The notes beneath the pieces were generated by a model. The model did not search any database. It saw nothing but the letters and a program-made list of their open reading frames with translations, and was not told the origin of the DNA. From assembly GCA_009776725.1 (NCBI GenBank), contig WRNE01000003.1, forward strand, positions 38,443-102,442: a stretch of DNA of 64,000 nt, in the 5' to 3' direction. Made by a program: the position numbers and the translations under genes. This DNA is from Coriobacteriia bacterium (GTDB taxonomy: Bacteria; Actinomycetota; Coriobacteriia; Coriobacteriales; UBA8131). Numbering within the stretch: the first letter of the stretch is position 1; each line of letters starts with the position of its first letter. Of the stretch, positions 10,201 through 18,568 are shown piece after piece.

Positions 10201-10847
10201 TGGTACTGCTCGGCCCGGGCGGCTTGGCGTTCCAAAGGCTTGAGCTGGCTTTCGATGATTCGGACCAGGTCCATCACCCGGGTAAGCGTGGCATCCATGG
10301 CCATCAGCTTCCGTGATGCCCGCTCTTTGCGGCGCTTGTGCTTTAGGATCCCGGCTGCCTCCTCGACCAAGGCCCGCCGGTCTTCAGGCTTGGAGTCCAA
10401 GACGGCAGTCAGGTTGCCCTGCCCGATAATCGAATGGGCGCCCTGCCCCAGCCCTGAATCGAAGAGGATGTCGATGATGTCCATGCGGCGGCAAGGAGCC
10501 CCGTTTATCGAATACTCGCTTTCGCCATTACGGTACATGCGCCGGGCAATCGCCACCTGGTCGAACTCGATCGGCAAAGTCCCGTCGGAGTTGTCCAAGA
10601 CCAACTCGACCTCGGCCACCCCGACCGGCTCACGCGCGCTCGAGCCGGAGAAGATAAGCTCCTCCATGGCTTGGACCCGCAAGTTGGTGACCCGCTGTTC
10701 ACCCAATGCCCAAAGCACTGCTTCTGAGATATTCGACTTGCCTGCCCCGTTCGGGCCGACGATAGCAGCCATACCGGCTTCGAAGTTTACAACCGTGCGG
10801 TCGGCAAACGATTTGAACCCTCTGATAGTCAAGCTTTTTAAATGCAC
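7251..10847 (-). CDS. smc: Chromosome segregation ATPase SMC
   Basis: Condensin-like ATPase that compacts and segregates the chromosome with ScpA/ScpB (not in the window). The 1198-aa length is typical. Walker A GPNGAGKSN lies near residue 33 and a QGNLTAVLDSKPEDRR Q-loop region near 145. Long coiled coils run from about 165-500 and 670-1010, interrupted by a hinge near 510-660. The C-terminal half has signature LMSGGEKALTAIAL near 1105 and Walker B FYILDEVDAALDD near 1128. The start is GTG (10845-10847) with AAAGG upstream. rnc lies 180 bp upstream and ftsY 21 bp downstream. Confidence 0.98.
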   Translation of the reverse strand: MHLKSLTIRGFKSFADRTVVNFEAGMAAIVGPNGAGKSNISEAVLWALGEQRVTNLRVQAMEELIFSGSSAREPVGVAEVELVLDNSDGTLPIEFDQVAIARRMYRNGESEYSINGAPCRRMDIIDILFDSGLGQGAHSIIGQGNLTAVLDSKPEDRRALVEEAAGILKHKRRKERASRKLMAMDATLTRVMDLVRIIESQLKPLERQAARAEQYQSLNEELKSLDLSLAVDDLRNLRSDWNILDKREREVQVEAELAHYRLNEREAELARRQRALEEKGLFVGDLNEQRIRCQSIIQRLSSGMLVLEEKGKNLVDRLSDLRATRYSLISRLSGARIEYADLSERLAEGLAVNRALNSEYSELARASEAAIKNLRQAEEEHDKAFSSLRSKNTALDTASLSLTKALESLGSLEIEQGLIDDQAKQLEADIVGTQAMLVERRQRLDDFEQRLAAEQALANQTKAEVDKRVRLLDDRRTSLSEERDKLMSIQAEMRVLEEIDRAFEAASPALTWVRENSERFTGIIGRLSESLTVREGAELPFGMDTVQAETLVERLLGADLYILLVEDSNAARLIAEALLEFESQGGELALMPLGLHFASPRLSPRGNRLIDLLDYPAEQAEAIEALLGDVYLVESIAEAQKNQIRDRAGVRFVTPQGAVAWPNGKLTVGIQIADVDSVLERRRRMDNLGAEQITTTDALGDAELELSKAEKVLVEAQTEDFESAKRIAKLTGDADATREDLGRIEESLTQLLFKKEGNERRLQDIHMRRLTSEPMISELNERIADLNDSIILTQDQVAAAEIVLARCNEERAAIAERLSECKLRLESASGSAGYLSSRHAALEHEITELEQSQEALSATEKALDLTAKRTSPLYEIYEQLHAGASTWAERLRDQAQLEQSDSKNLRDVIDEAAQAVEGVRGDLAAINDRLTEIRIEKARMENEVEHAINRIVVENNTPLELALEAPPPSDRQLAIDKASQIRRKLSTMGAVNQVAAEEFEALRARRDFVLAQIEDLSEARKALARIERALDRKMRNLFLETFEQVNRNFQEVFSILFPGGFGQLLLTEGESPELSGVEVSAQPKGKRITKLSLMSGGEKALTAIALLFAVYRIRKAPFYILDEVDAALDDINLQRLIAYFDTLRESTQLILVTHQRRTMESADMLYGVTMQAAGVSRLISQRLDQALRYAGDEASSKD

Positions 10848-10947
10848 ACAAAGCCTTTCATGCTTTTCGAAAACGGTCTGAGGCCCGATGCAGCCCTAGT
10901 CATTGCTCGGGCTATAATCATACCTTATGACAGGCTGGTCTTTTCAG

Positions 10948-10959
10948 GTGGAGAAGACC
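10948..10959 (+). repeat. Copy of recurring intergenic GTGGAGAAGACC motif
   Basis: GTGGAGAAGACC lies in the 180-bp smc-rnc gap. Related copies occur at 24258-24273, 38013-38045, 41903-41918 and 56140-56150. The rest of this gap holds no gene that I can see and only a weak stem (TGCCTGC/GCAGGGGCA, about 10980-11006). Confidence 0.5.
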
Positions 10960-11027
10960 ACGTTTTTGCCTAATGAGGATGCCTGCCAGGCTTTTTAGCA
11001 GGGGCACGGCCCTCTAGGCTGCTCCAG

Positions 11028-11741
11028 CTATGTCTCCTTTAACTGCTCTAATGCAAGCAAAGCAGCTGCAACCTCCGCCTCCTTTATGGAATGGCCCTGG
11101 CCCTCGGCCAGTGCCTTGCCTTCTGCGACGACCCTTGCTGTAAACAAGCGGTCATGCGCCGGCCCGACTGCCGCCACCAGCTCGTACCTTGGAGTTATTT
11201 GCTGCACTTGAAGCAGCTCTTGGAGCAGGGACTTCGGGTTTTCAGGCCTGTTAGCCAACTCCGGCAGGATAGCATCGCTTAAAGTAACGCTCAGCCATCT
11301 GCGCGCCGACTCAAAGCCGCCATCCAGTACGAGGGCTGCAATCAATGCCTCGAAGACGTTTTCCAGGGCAGAGTGCAGGCCCCGTTTCCCGGTTCCCCGC
11401 TCGGCTGACCCAAAAACGATCAAGTCGGCCAGGCCTATCTCGTCAGCCTTGGCCGAAAGGGTTTCTCCAGACACTAAAGCGATCTTCATGCGCGTCATCC
11501 CCCCTTCGTCCAAGTCGGGAAAGTCACGGTAGAGCATCTCTGATATGATCGCCCCGAGGTATGCATCGCCTAAGAACTCCAGGCGCTCATAGGACTCGGT
11601 GAAGACCGGGTCTTCTAGCGCAGAGGGATGGGTGATGGCTTGGAGGGCCAGGTTCCGGTCGTTAAACTTGTGCTGTAGCAGCTCTTCGATGGCGTCGATC
11701 CTACTCGACACCCAGTCTGGGATTTTCGTTGGCTCATTCAA
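11028..11741 (-). CDS. rnc: Ribonuclease III
   Basis: Double-stranded-RNA endonuclease that processes rRNA and mRNA. The 237-aa protein has the catalytic domain with signature ERLEFLGDAYLG near residue 51-62 (usually ...DAVLG; the Val to Tyr change is mild), the ENVFEALIAALVLDGG acidic segment near 128 and a C-terminal double-stranded RNA-binding domain from about 160 (NPKSLLQELLQ, then AEVAAALLALEQL). Its start overlaps the plsX stop by four bases (ATGA), so translation is probably coupled. No acpP lies between plsX and rnc, unlike the plsX-fabD-acpP-rnc order of many bacteria. Confidence 0.96.
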   Translation of the reverse strand: MNEPTKIPDWVSSRIDAIEELLQHKFNDRNLALQAITHPSALEDPVFTESYERLEFLGDAYLGAIISEMLYRDFPDLDEGGMTRMKIALVSGETLSAKADEIGLADLIVFGSAERGTGKRGLHSALENVFEALIAALVLDGGFESARRWLSVTLSDAILPELANRPENPKSLLQELLQVQQITPRYELVAAVGPAHDRLFTARVVAEGKALAEGQGHSIKEAEVAAALLALEQLKET

Positions 11742-12721
11742 ATTGCCACCGCCTTAGCAATTACTTCGGTAAGGCCGTTCAAAGCAGCTTTATGGGTAGC
11801 CAAGACACCGTTGGCAATGGCTTTTGGTGACGATGAGCCATGCCCGATAAAGCAACTGGCTGACACTCCCAGCAAAGGGGCCCCGCCTACCTCGTCGGCA
11901 GAGAGCTTCTTGAGCAGGCCTGCCAAGCCTGCCACAACGCCTGCTTTTTCACTTTCGTTTTCCAAGTTTTCGTTTAGCACTTGGTAAAAGCTCTGAAAAA
12001 GCAGCGCAACGGTGCCCTCGATGGTTTTTAGGACAATATTGCCGCTAAACCCGTCGGTGACGATAACGTCGAATTCGCCTGAGAGTATTTCCGTGCCCTC
12101 GACATTGCCGACAAAACCGGGCAGCTCCTTGCTCATCAGCTGGTAGGCGGCCTGGGCCAGCTCACTGCCTTTGGAGGGCTCTTCGCCGATGTTTAACAAA
12201 GCCACTCGGGGCTTTTCAAGCCCCCAAGCCGTTTTAGCATAGGCCTCGCCCATTTGCCCGAACTGTAGAAGGTATTCGGCTTTAACGTCGGCATTGGCCC
12301 CAGAGTCGCCCAAGACGACATAGGTGTCCTTCGCTGTTGGTAATAGCGTGGCAACCATCGGCCGGGCGATGCCTTTGATCCTGCCGATGACCAAGGTAGC
12401 TGCAGTCATCGTAGCCCCGGTCGACCCGGCAGAGAACAAGCCGTCCGCCTCGCCATCGGCGACCAGCCGACAGCCAACGACGATCGACGAGTCCTTTTTT
12501 GCCCGAACGGCATTGGCCGGATGGTCGCTCATGCTTATCGTCTCAGTAGTCACAACCGCCGTCGCCCGGCCGGAATATTCATGCGTTATCGGGACTATGG
12601 CCTCTGCGTCCCCTGTCAAGACCACTTCAAGTCGGTCGTCCATATCCAAAGCCAGCCGCACGCCATCGATTACGGCTGCCGGCGCATTGTCCCCTCCCAT
12701 TGCATCTACCACAATCTTCAA
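11738..12721 (-). CDS. plsX: Phosphate acyltransferase PlsX
   Basis: Makes acyl-phosphate from acyl-ACP for the PlsY route to lysophosphatidic acid; a peripheral membrane enzyme. The 327-aa protein begins IVVDAMGGDNAPAAVIDG, the family hallmark, and contains GSTGATMTAATLVIGRIKGIARP near residue 100 and VTDGFSGNIVLKTIEG near 220. It follows rpmF, as in most bacteria, but a terminator-like hairpin lies in the 119-bp gap. It overlaps rnc by four bases. Confidence 0.96.
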   Translation of the reverse strand: MKIVVDAMGGDNAPAAVIDGVRLALDMDDRLEVVLTGDAEAIVPITHEYSGRATAVVTTETISMSDHPANAVRAKKDSSIVVGCRLVADGEADGLFSAGSTGATMTAATLVIGRIKGIARPMVATLLPTAKDTYVVLGDSGANADVKAEYLLQFGQMGEAYAKTAWGLEKPRVALLNIGEEPSKGSELAQAAYQLMSKELPGFVGNVEGTEILSGEFDVIVTDGFSGNIVLKTIEGTVALLFQSFYQVLNENLENESEKAGVVAGLAGLLKKLSADEVGGAPLLGVSASCFIGHGSSSPKAIANGVLATHKAALNGLTEVIAKAVAI

Positions 12722-12753
12722 AACAGCTCCTTAGCTCGCAATACACTGATACT

Positions 12754-12784
12754 AAAAAAGAGCACCTAGGGCTAGGCACTCTTT
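12754..12784 (-). terminator. Terminator or attenuator between rpmF and plsX
   Basis: On the minus strand an imperfect 11-bp stem (AGAGTGCCTAG / CTAGGTGCTCT) is followed directly by a run of six T. It lies after rpmF and 33 bp before plsX, so it could reduce read-through so that L32 is made in excess over PlsX. Confidence 0.7.
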
Positions 12785-12840
12785 AAGACTCACCATCGAT
12801 AAACAAACAAAAGCCTGAACTTACACCTGATCAAAGAGCA

Positions 12841-13020
12841 CTAATCTGTGATTATTACCTCACGGCCTTTGTATGTCCCACAGTTGCTGCAGACAAAATG
12901 CGGCAGCTTTGCCTCGCCGCATTGCGGGCAAACGGCCCTCGGCGCTGCCATCAAGCGGGAGTTCGAGCTACGGCGGGAATGTATTTTAGCCCGCCCTTTC
13001 TTTCTCTTTGGTACTGCCAT
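12841..13020 (-). CDS. rpmF: 50S ribosomal protein bL32
   Basis: A 59-aa ribosomal protein (ATG 13018-13020, TAG stop 12841-12843). It begins MAVPKRKKGRAKIHSRRS, the standard bL32 opening, and has a zinc ribbon CPQC (31-34) and CSNC (44-47), so it is the zinc-binding C+ form rather than the cysteine-free paralogue made under zinc shortage. A good promoter lies about 45 bp upstream. Downstream comes plsX. Confidence 0.97.
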   Translation of the reverse strand: MAVPKRKKGRAKIHSRRSSNSRLMAAPRAVCPQCGEAKLPHFVCSNCGTYKGREVIITD

Positions 13021-13033
13021 CGTTCTTCCTTCC

Positions 13034-13052
13034 TCTGGCGACCTCTTCGCCA
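13034..13052 (-). promoter_or_regulatory. Hairpin in rpmF leader
   Basis: The perfect 7-bp stem CTGGCGA / TCGCCAG with a 5-base loop lies in the leader 14 bases before the rpmF start, just upstream of the AGGAAGGAAG ribosome-binding region. It may affect translation. No known L32 leader family is recognised. Confidence 0.4.
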
Positions 13053-13064
13053 GCAGGCTTGATA

Positions 13065-13093
13065 TCTATAAGCAATCCAGGCAAACTTGTAAA
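13065..13093 (-). promoter_or_regulatory. Sigma-70-type promoter for rpmF-plsX-rnc
   Basis: On the minus strand TTTACA (13088-13093) and TATAGA (13065-13070) are separated by exactly 17 bases, placing transcription start about 40 bases before the rpmF ATG. Confidence 0.6.
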
Positions 13094-13156
13094 GTTCCTA
13101 AAAAAGACGCGATTGGGTATTTTAACACGAGCTTTACTATTTGTGGAGTAAAAAAC

Positions 13157-14074
13157 TCATGCTCGGGGGTGTGCCTGTTGGTGCGTTGCCTTTAAATGGG
13201 CTATCGACAAGTGGGTATAGATCTGGGTCGTCTCCAGGCTGGTATGGCCCAGCAGCTCTTGGACCGAGCGCAGGTCTGCTCCCCCCTCGATAAGGTCTGT
13301 GGCGAAATTATGCCGGATGGTATGGGGCGTTACTGAGGCATCCAGCCCAGCTGCCCTTTTTCGTGTGGAGAAGACCTTGCGCAGGCTGTCTGCCGACATC
13401 GGCTTGCCTCGGCTGGAGAGAAACAGGGCATCAGGCAGTGAAAAGCGGTTGCCAGCCAGGCCTGCTGCCTTGTTTTTTTGCACCAGCTCTGCCCTGGCCA
13501 TGTCCAAATAGTCGGTTATTCTTTGGACAGCCAGGCGGTGTAGGGGGACAATACGCTCTTTTGAGCCCTTGCCCATCAGCCTGAGCTGCCGCTTTGACTG
13601 GTCAAGGTCTTGGAGGCGGATTGCTGCAACCTCGGAGATGCGTGCGCCGCTGGCATAGAGCAGCTCCAAGAAAGCCTTGTCGCGCAGATCGATGGCAGTG
13701 GTACCGGTAATGGAGTCAAGCAGGTTGTCCAGGTCGCTCTTTTTAACTGTCTTCGGCAGCCTTTTGGCTTGCTTGAGGCTATTGACCACAGTCAAAGGGT
13801 CGGCCGGCAGGATCCCGCAAGCTGTCAAGTAGGCATAAAACGTCTTGATTGCCGAAAGCTTCCGGTTGATCGTACGCCGCTTGTATTTTGCCTGGTCTAA
13901 GGCTTGGAGGTATGAGCGCACACTACGGTGGTTGACGTCATCAAAGCTCAAGCCTTGTCCGTCGCACCAGGCTTGGAAGGCCTTCAAGTCGATCGAATAA
14001 GCACGTACCGTATGGTCAGACAAGCGCCTTTCATAGCGAAGGCTGTCCAGGTATCCGTCAATCAGCGAGTCCAA
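13157..14074 (-). CDS. xerC: Tyrosine recombinase XerC/XerD-like
   Basis: Site-specific recombinase that resolves chromosome dimers at dif. The 305-aa protein has an N-terminal SAM-like core-binding domain (1-90) and a catalytic domain with ASGARISEVAAIRL (first Arg near 149), the beta-hairpin Lys near 172, HTIRHNFATDLIEGG (His/Arg near 250) and LGHTSLETTQIYTHL (final His and Tyr nucleophile near 275-283). It directly follows trmFO (2-base gap), a conserved context for the housekeeping Xer gene, so it is not an island integrase. Whether it is the XerC or XerD partner cannot be decided from one gene. Confidence 0.9.
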   Translation of the reverse strand: MDSLIDGYLDSLRYERRLSDHTVRAYSIDLKAFQAWCDGQGLSFDDVNHRSVRSYLQALDQAKYKRRTINRKLSAIKTFYAYLTACGILPADPLTVVNSLKQAKRLPKTVKKSDLDNLLDSITGTTAIDLRDKAFLELLYASGARISEVAAIRLQDLDQSKRQLRLMGKGSKERIVPLHRLAVQRITDYLDMARAELVQKNKAAGLAGNRFSLPDALFLSSRGKPMSADSLRKVFSTRKRAAGLDASVTPHTIRHNFATDLIEGGADLRSVQELLGHTSLETTQIYTHLSIAHLKATHQQAHPRA

Positions 14075-14075
14075 C

Positions 14076-15491
14076 TTAACCAGCCTCGGACAAGGGCCCT
14101 TGTATTTTGCCTTCTTGGGTGGCAGGGCCTATGAGGAAGCTCCGGTCAGTGTCAGCCAACCAGTCCAAGAAGCCGTTTGCCTCACGGTAGCCGATGATTG
14201 CCTGCTCTGACCTGCTAGCATATTCTATATAACGCTGCTTTTTGTTCTTTACGCCTTCCGGCAAGGAACGGATTATGCCATAGTTTACATGCATCGGCTG
14301 GTAGTCTTTGGTTTTCGGGTTTGTAGCATAGTCGATCAAAGCCCCGAACAGCGTTGTGTTTGGGAGAGGGTCTAAGGCTTGGCCTTTTATTTGGGCATAG
14401 ACAGCAAGCGACGCCAGCAAGCCGGAGGCTATAGCCTCGACATAGCCCTCTGTGCCGCCTAGTTGCCCGGCAAAATGAATATGAGGATGGCTTTTCCATG
14501 CCAAAGTCGGCGATAACAGGCGTGGGGCGTCGATGAACGTATTACGGTGCATGACGCCAAAACGGGCAAACTGGGCATTTTCCAGGCCCGGTATCAGTCT
14601 AAAGATCCTCTCTTGCTCACGAAAGGCGAGGTTCGTCTGAAAGCCAACCAGGTTGTAGGCAGTGTTCGCTTGGTTCTCGGACCGTAGCTGCACTACTGCC
14701 CAAGGCCTACGGCCAGTATGAGGGTCTGTCAGGCCGACCGGCTTCAGTGCCCCAAAGCGCAAAGTGTCAATCCCTTTTCGGGCTAGCTCCTCGACTGGTT
14801 GGCAGGCTTGGAAAAGGTCGGCGTTCTCGAAATCCCGTGCTATCACACGGTCGCCCTTAACCAAAGCATCGACCAAGGCCTCGTATTGTTGCCTGTCCAA
14901 TGGGGCATTGAGGTAGTCCTCCTCCTCGCTGGAGTACCTTGACTGCCTAAAAAGGCGCCCCATGTCCAATGAGCCGGCTTCGACGATCGGGGCTGCCGCA
15001 TCAAAAAAAGACAGATACTCGCTGCCCAAAGCCTCGCCTAAAACCGTCTCTAGGGCAGCGGATGTCAAAGGGCCTGTGGCAATAATACTGGGAGTCGGGC
15101 TGTTGATTAAGTCATTCAGTTCAGTAAACTCCCTTCGCTCGATACTGATGTTTCGATGCTTTTCCAGCTCGGCAGTCACAGTGCTGGCAAAGCGCTCCCG
15201 GTCGACCGCTAAAGCCTTCCCAGCAGCCACCCTGCTGCCGATCGCCCACTTTATCAGTTGTGAGCCCATGACTGCCAGCTCGTTCTTCAGACAGCCTGCT
15301 GCACTACTGCTGTCCAGGCTTTTAAAGGAGTTCGAGCATACTAGCTCAGCAAAGTCGCCACTTTGGTGGATGGGGGTCTTTATGTTCGGCCTCATCTCGA
15401 TCAGCCGTACTTTTATCCCGCGTTCTGCAAGCTGCCAAGCAGCCTCGCTACCGGCTAGTCCGGCCCCGACTATTGTGACTGGGTCTGCCAT
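14076..15491 (-). CDS. trmFO: tRNA m5U54 methyltransferase TrmFO (folate-dependent)
   Basis: Flavoprotein that methylates U54 of tRNA using methylene-tetrahydrofolate. I place the start at the ATG 15489-15491 (MADPVTIVGAGLAGSEAAW), giving 471 aa, because the GAGLAGSEAAW FAD-binding motif then starts 10 residues in, as in the family. Upstream in-frame ATGs (15506) exist but lie deeper inside dprA and have no better ribosome site. Family stretches MRPNIKTPIHQSGDFAELVCSNS, SSAAGCLKNE and GVMHRNTFIDAPRLL are present. It overlaps the dprA end by 44 bases and precedes xerC. Its cofactor links it to glyA. Confidence 0.93.
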   Translation of the reverse strand: MADPVTIVGAGLAGSEAAWQLAERGIKVRLIEMRPNIKTPIHQSGDFAELVCSNSFKSLDSSSAAGCLKNELAVMGSQLIKWAIGSRVAAGKALAVDRERFASTVTAELEKHRNISIERREFTELNDLINSPTPSIIATGPLTSAALETVLGEALGSEYLSFFDAAAPIVEAGSLDMGRLFRQSRYSSEEEDYLNAPLDRQQYEALVDALVKGDRVIARDFENADLFQACQPVEELARKGIDTLRFGALKPVGLTDPHTGRRPWAVVQLRSENQANTAYNLVGFQTNLAFREQERIFRLIPGLENAQFARFGVMHRNTFIDAPRLLSPTLAWKSHPHIHFAGQLGGTEGYVEAIASGLLASLAVYAQIKGQALDPLPNTTLFGALIDYATNPKTKDYQPMHVNYGIIRSLPEGVKNKKQRYIEYASRSEQAIIGYREANGFLDWLADTDRSFLIGPATQEGKIQGPLSEAG

Positions 15492-16527
15492 TGTCAATCT
15501 CACCATCCCAGAGCCTGGCGTAATACCTGCCATCGGCCAATCGTGTTGCTTTTCCAGTAAACTCAAGCACAGAGAGATAGCGTATCACCTCGACGATGTC
15601 TTTTCCACAGATTCCGATCAAATCATCAGGCCTGCAGGGTTTTGCTCTCAATTGCTCGATAATAAGGTCTTCTGTGTTGGCAGGGCCTTCGTCGTCTGCT
15701 GGCTGGTCGCCTATGGGCAGGGGCCCAAGCTCAAGACTAGTCTGCCTTTGACTGGCTGTTGCCTCGTTTTTATGGACTGCCTGGTCTGGCTGCCTGTCCT
15801 GCAATGCTTTTATGAGGCTGGCCTCTAAGCCTGTCAAAGGCCCATATATATCGGCAACGGCACTGTCGAAGCTTGCGTCATCGATGATTGGCCAGGCTCC
15901 TTGGACAATTAGGTGATTGCAGCCAGCTGACTGTTTTGAGAGTATCGAGCCTGGGATCACCAGTAGTTCGCGGCCCAGCGACAAGGTTGCGTCTGCTGTC
16001 GAGAAAGTCCCGCTAGGCATGCCGGCTTCGACAATAAGGGTAGCGAGTGCCAAGCCGGCTATGATCCGGTTCCGCTTTACAAAAGCCCAACGGGCCGGTG
16101 GTGACCCCCAAGGAAGCTCGGAAACGATCAGCCCACCATGGGCAAGTACTTGGTTAAAGAGGCTTCTTGAATTATTAGGATACTCGACGTCAGGCCCACA
16201 GCCCAAAACGACGATGGTCGGGGCCTCTAGTCCAAGCGCGCCTAGATGCGCAGCCTGGTCACACCCCACTGCTCCCCCTGACACGACTGTCAGGTTTTGC
16301 ATAACAGCCCGTTTGGCAAAATGCTCAGAGCAGAGTGTCCCATACGGGCTGGCCTTCCTGGAGCCGACTATAGCTATTGCCTCATGATCGACGATACCTA
16401 TGTCTCCGATCAGGTAAAGCCTTTTCGGAGGATCAGGCAGGTCGTGCAAGCGGGCCGGGTAACGTGGATCGTCCATAGCCAACTCGAACTGCTGGTATCC
16501 TGGATAGGATTGGCTCGTTGTCTTCAT
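15448..16527 (-). CDS. dprA: DNA processing protein DprA (Smf)
   Basis: Rossmann-fold protein that loads RecA on incoming single-stranded DNA during transformation. The 359-aa protein has a short N-terminus, then the DprA core from about residue 25: YPARLHDLPDPPKRLYLIG, VGSRKASPYG near 54, a glycine loop near 83 reading SGGAVGCDQAAHLGAL (the family usually has SG-A-GID-AAH, so this copy is somewhat divergent), SELPWGSPP near 140 and FVKRNRIIAGLA near 149. A C-terminal winged-helix (about 290-345) follows. Its start overlaps the comM stop by four bases (ATGA). With comM next to it, this fits the common competence/recombination pair, although other competence genes are not in view. Confidence 0.9.
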   Translation of the reverse strand: MKTTSQSYPGYQQFELAMDDPRYPARLHDLPDPPKRLYLIGDIGIVDHEAIAIVGSRKASPYGTLCSEHFAKRAVMQNLTVVSGGAVGCDQAAHLGALGLEAPTIVVLGCGPDVEYPNNSRSLFNQVLAHGGLIVSELPWGSPPARWAFVKRNRIIAGLALATLIVEAGMPSGTFSTADATLSLGRELLVIPGSILSKQSAGCNHLIVQGAWPIIDDASFDSAVADIYGPLTGLEASLIKALQDRQPDQAVHKNEATASQRQTSLELGPLPIGDQPADDEGPANTEDLIIEQLRAKPCRPDDLIGICGKDIVEVIRYLSVLEFTGKATRLADGRYYARLWDGEIDNGRPSHNSRGRTSR

Positions 16528-18071
16528 TTTTTGTCCCTTGGTCTGTATTCGATAGCTTCCATCAAGTGCACCTGCCCCACGCTTGCCTTCTCCTCCATAT
16601 CGGCAATCGTCCGGGCAACTGACAAGGTAGAGATGATTCCCCGCCCGCTCAGCTGGTACCGGTCAGAAGCCATTTCCAAAAAGGATTGGGACTTTGTGCT
16701 TAGCTGACAACTCGCTAGGATAGCTGCCTCGTTTGATGGTTGCGCAGTCTCAGGGCAGATAAGCCCGGCGCTCTTTGATGCCTCCCTTTCTTGCCTCCAA
16801 GCCGCAAAGCCTCTGGCTTTCTCAACCCCAATGCGAAGGTCGGCTGACGAGGTCCCCTGTCCAGTGGCGAGCACATCGGCTGCGGCCGACCGATTGACGT
16901 CGACAATCATGTTGAAGCGGTCGATCAAAGGCCCGCCCACACGGTTTGCATAACGGCTGATTTGTGCAGGCGTGCACGAGCAGTTGTGCAAGTCATCGCC
17001 CAAATACCCACAAGGACAAGGGTTGGCAGCAGCAATCAACATGAAATCAGTCGGGAAGACGACTGAGCCTGCTGCCCTGGCCAGCGTTATGTAGCCCATC
17101 TCGATTGGCTGGCGCAATAACTGCAAGGTGGAGCTGCCAAACTCTGGCAACTCGTCTAGAAACAACACCCCATTATGTGCCAAGGCAATCTCGCCAGGCA
17201 TTATCGGGCTGCCTCCACCGATCATGCCGGCTTGCGAGGCTCCATGATGTGGAGAGCGGAACGGCCTTTCACCAGCCAAAATGTGCTCATAAGGCAAGCC
17301 TGCCACAGAGTGGATCAAAGCGCTGTCCCGCCGCTTGGCCATATCTAGCAGGGGCAGTATCGAAGGCAGCCGCTTCGCCATCATCGACTTTCCCGACCCT
17401 GGCGGCCCGACCATCATTAGGCCATGGCCACCTGCGGCTGCTATCTGCAAGGCCCGCTTGGCCAAGTCGTTTCCGGCTATGTCGGCAAAATCCAGATGGT
17501 AGCCGGTTTGGCTTGCCTCGATCGTATTAGGGGGATAAAACCGTGCCTCATGCATATCTGCCAAACGGGAAACACAGGCTTGCTTTTTGGCAATGCCTCC
17601 TGCCTGGTCGTCATGGTCGATGAAGACTCCGCCTATGCTTTGCCCGGTCAAAAGGCCCTTCTTGGTTTGAAAAGCTAGTTTCTCATAAGCCAGTTGGCCG
17701 CTAACAGCTCGGACCGTGCCGTCAAGAGACAGCTCTCCGACGCAAAGATAGTCATCGACCAGGGACTGGTCGAGCTGCTTTGTAGCTATAAGGTAGGCAA
17801 GGGCGATCGGCAAATCGAAGCCTGAGCCTGCCTTCCTCAATGACGAAGGTGCCAGGTTGACGACTACTAAGGCATTCTTTAACTGGTACCCCGAAGCTTT
17901 GATGGCCTGCCGCACCCGGCGTGTGGCTTCCCTGACAGCCAAGTCAGGCAGGCCGATAATATGGAAGCCAGGTAGGCCGTTTCCTACACTGACCTCGACA
18001 GTCACTGGCAAGGCTTCGATACCCCAGATGGTTGCCGTGCTCACAAAGCCGACATTCTCGTATCTAGGCAT
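16524..18071 (-). CDS. comM: YifB/ComM-family Mg-chelatase-like AAA+ ATPase
   Basis: Hexameric helicase-like ATPase that promotes branch migration during integration of transformed DNA in species where it has been studied. The 515-aa protein has an N-terminal ChlI-like domain (GLPGFHIIGLPDLAVREATRRVRQAI near 30-55), Walker A MVGPPGSGKSMMAKR near 218, a SVAGLPYEHILAGERPFRSPHHGAS segment near 250, Walker B GVLFLDELPEF near 305, an ANPCPCGYLGDDLHNCSCTP cysteine cluster near 350 and a C-terminal domain with RGIISTLSVARTIADME. It starts one base after yraN stops and overlaps dprA. Confidence 0.94.
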   Translation of the reverse strand: MPRYENVGFVSTATIWGIEALPVTVEVSVGNGLPGFHIIGLPDLAVREATRRVRQAIKASGYQLKNALVVVNLAPSSLRKAGSGFDLPIALAYLIATKQLDQSLVDDYLCVGELSLDGTVRAVSGQLAYEKLAFQTKKGLLTGQSIGGVFIDHDDQAGGIAKKQACVSRLADMHEARFYPPNTIEASQTGYHLDFADIAGNDLAKRALQIAAAGGHGLMMVGPPGSGKSMMAKRLPSILPLLDMAKRRDSALIHSVAGLPYEHILAGERPFRSPHHGASQAGMIGGGSPIMPGEIALAHNGVLFLDELPEFGSSTLQLLRQPIEMGYITLARAAGSVVFPTDFMLIAAANPCPCGYLGDDLHNCSCTPAQISRYANRVGGPLIDRFNMIVDVNRSAAADVLATGQGTSSADLRIGVEKARGFAAWRQEREASKSAGLICPETAQPSNEAAILASCQLSTKSQSFLEMASDRYQLSGRGIISTLSVARTIADMEEKASVGQVHLMEAIEYRPRDKK

Positions 18072-18072
18072 C

Positions 18073-18456
18073 TTATTCCCCGTATGAAAAGACGTCTCTG
18101 TGGTGCCTTAGCATTGCCTGCCTCTCGCCTACCAACAGGACTGAAATGACATCGAAACGTATTTGTATAGACGGGGAATCCACTTCGCTTAGATAATAGG
18201 CGGCAATGATCTCGTATTTGTGCCTTTTTGCCCGAGTCACAGACTCTTCAGGAAATCCGGCTTTGATGTTTGTCCTGGTTTTAACCTCTATGAAGACCAG
18301 TGTTCCGTCCTCTATGGCAATAATGTCTGCTTCGCCCGCATTACACCGCCAATTCCGTTCGATAACCGTGATTCCTTCGTCGCATAGGTATTTGTTAGCC
18401 AGTGCTTCTCCGGTAATACCTGTCTCTTTGCTTGAGTAACTCAAATCAACCTCCAA
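18073..18456 (-). CDS. yraN: YraN family (UPF0102) nuclease-fold protein
   Basis: A 127-aa protein with the restriction-endonuclease-like core of UPF0102: GEALANKYLCDEGITVIERNWRCNAGEADIIAIEDGTLVFIEVKTRT. The D and ExK triad (near D48, E58, K60) matches the PD-(D/E)XK active site. The function in the cell is not settled; the family is almost always next to rnhB and comM/dprA, as here, suggesting a DNA or Holliday-junction related role. Confidence 0.9.
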   Translation of the reverse strand: MEVDLSYSSKETGITGEALANKYLCDEGITVIERNWRCNAGEADIIAIEDGTLVFIEVKTRTNIKAGFPEESVTRAKRHKYEIIAAYYLSEVDSPSIQIRFDVISVLLVGERQAMLRHHRDVFSYGE

Positions 18457-18568
18457 TCGTTTTCATGATTATGAGGCGAGGATTTTAAGTGTATCTATAT
18501 TGTATTTATTACTGTTCTATTACCGATATTAAGCGTATTTGATATATGCTAGAAGAGCTCTCGAGTTG

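Noticed and set aside
13363..13375. GTGGAGAAGACC-like matches inside genes (here in xer; also near 33550 in dnaE and 42282 in the MFS gene)
   Set aside because: They fall in codons that encode conserved or frame-consistent residues (for example KVFST), so I count only the intergenic copies.
13157..14074. Could the tyrosine recombinase be the missing integrase of the tRNA-Gly island?
   Set aside because: It lies 30 kb away, directly after trmFO in a conserved housekeeping context, and has the length and motifs of XerC/XerD.
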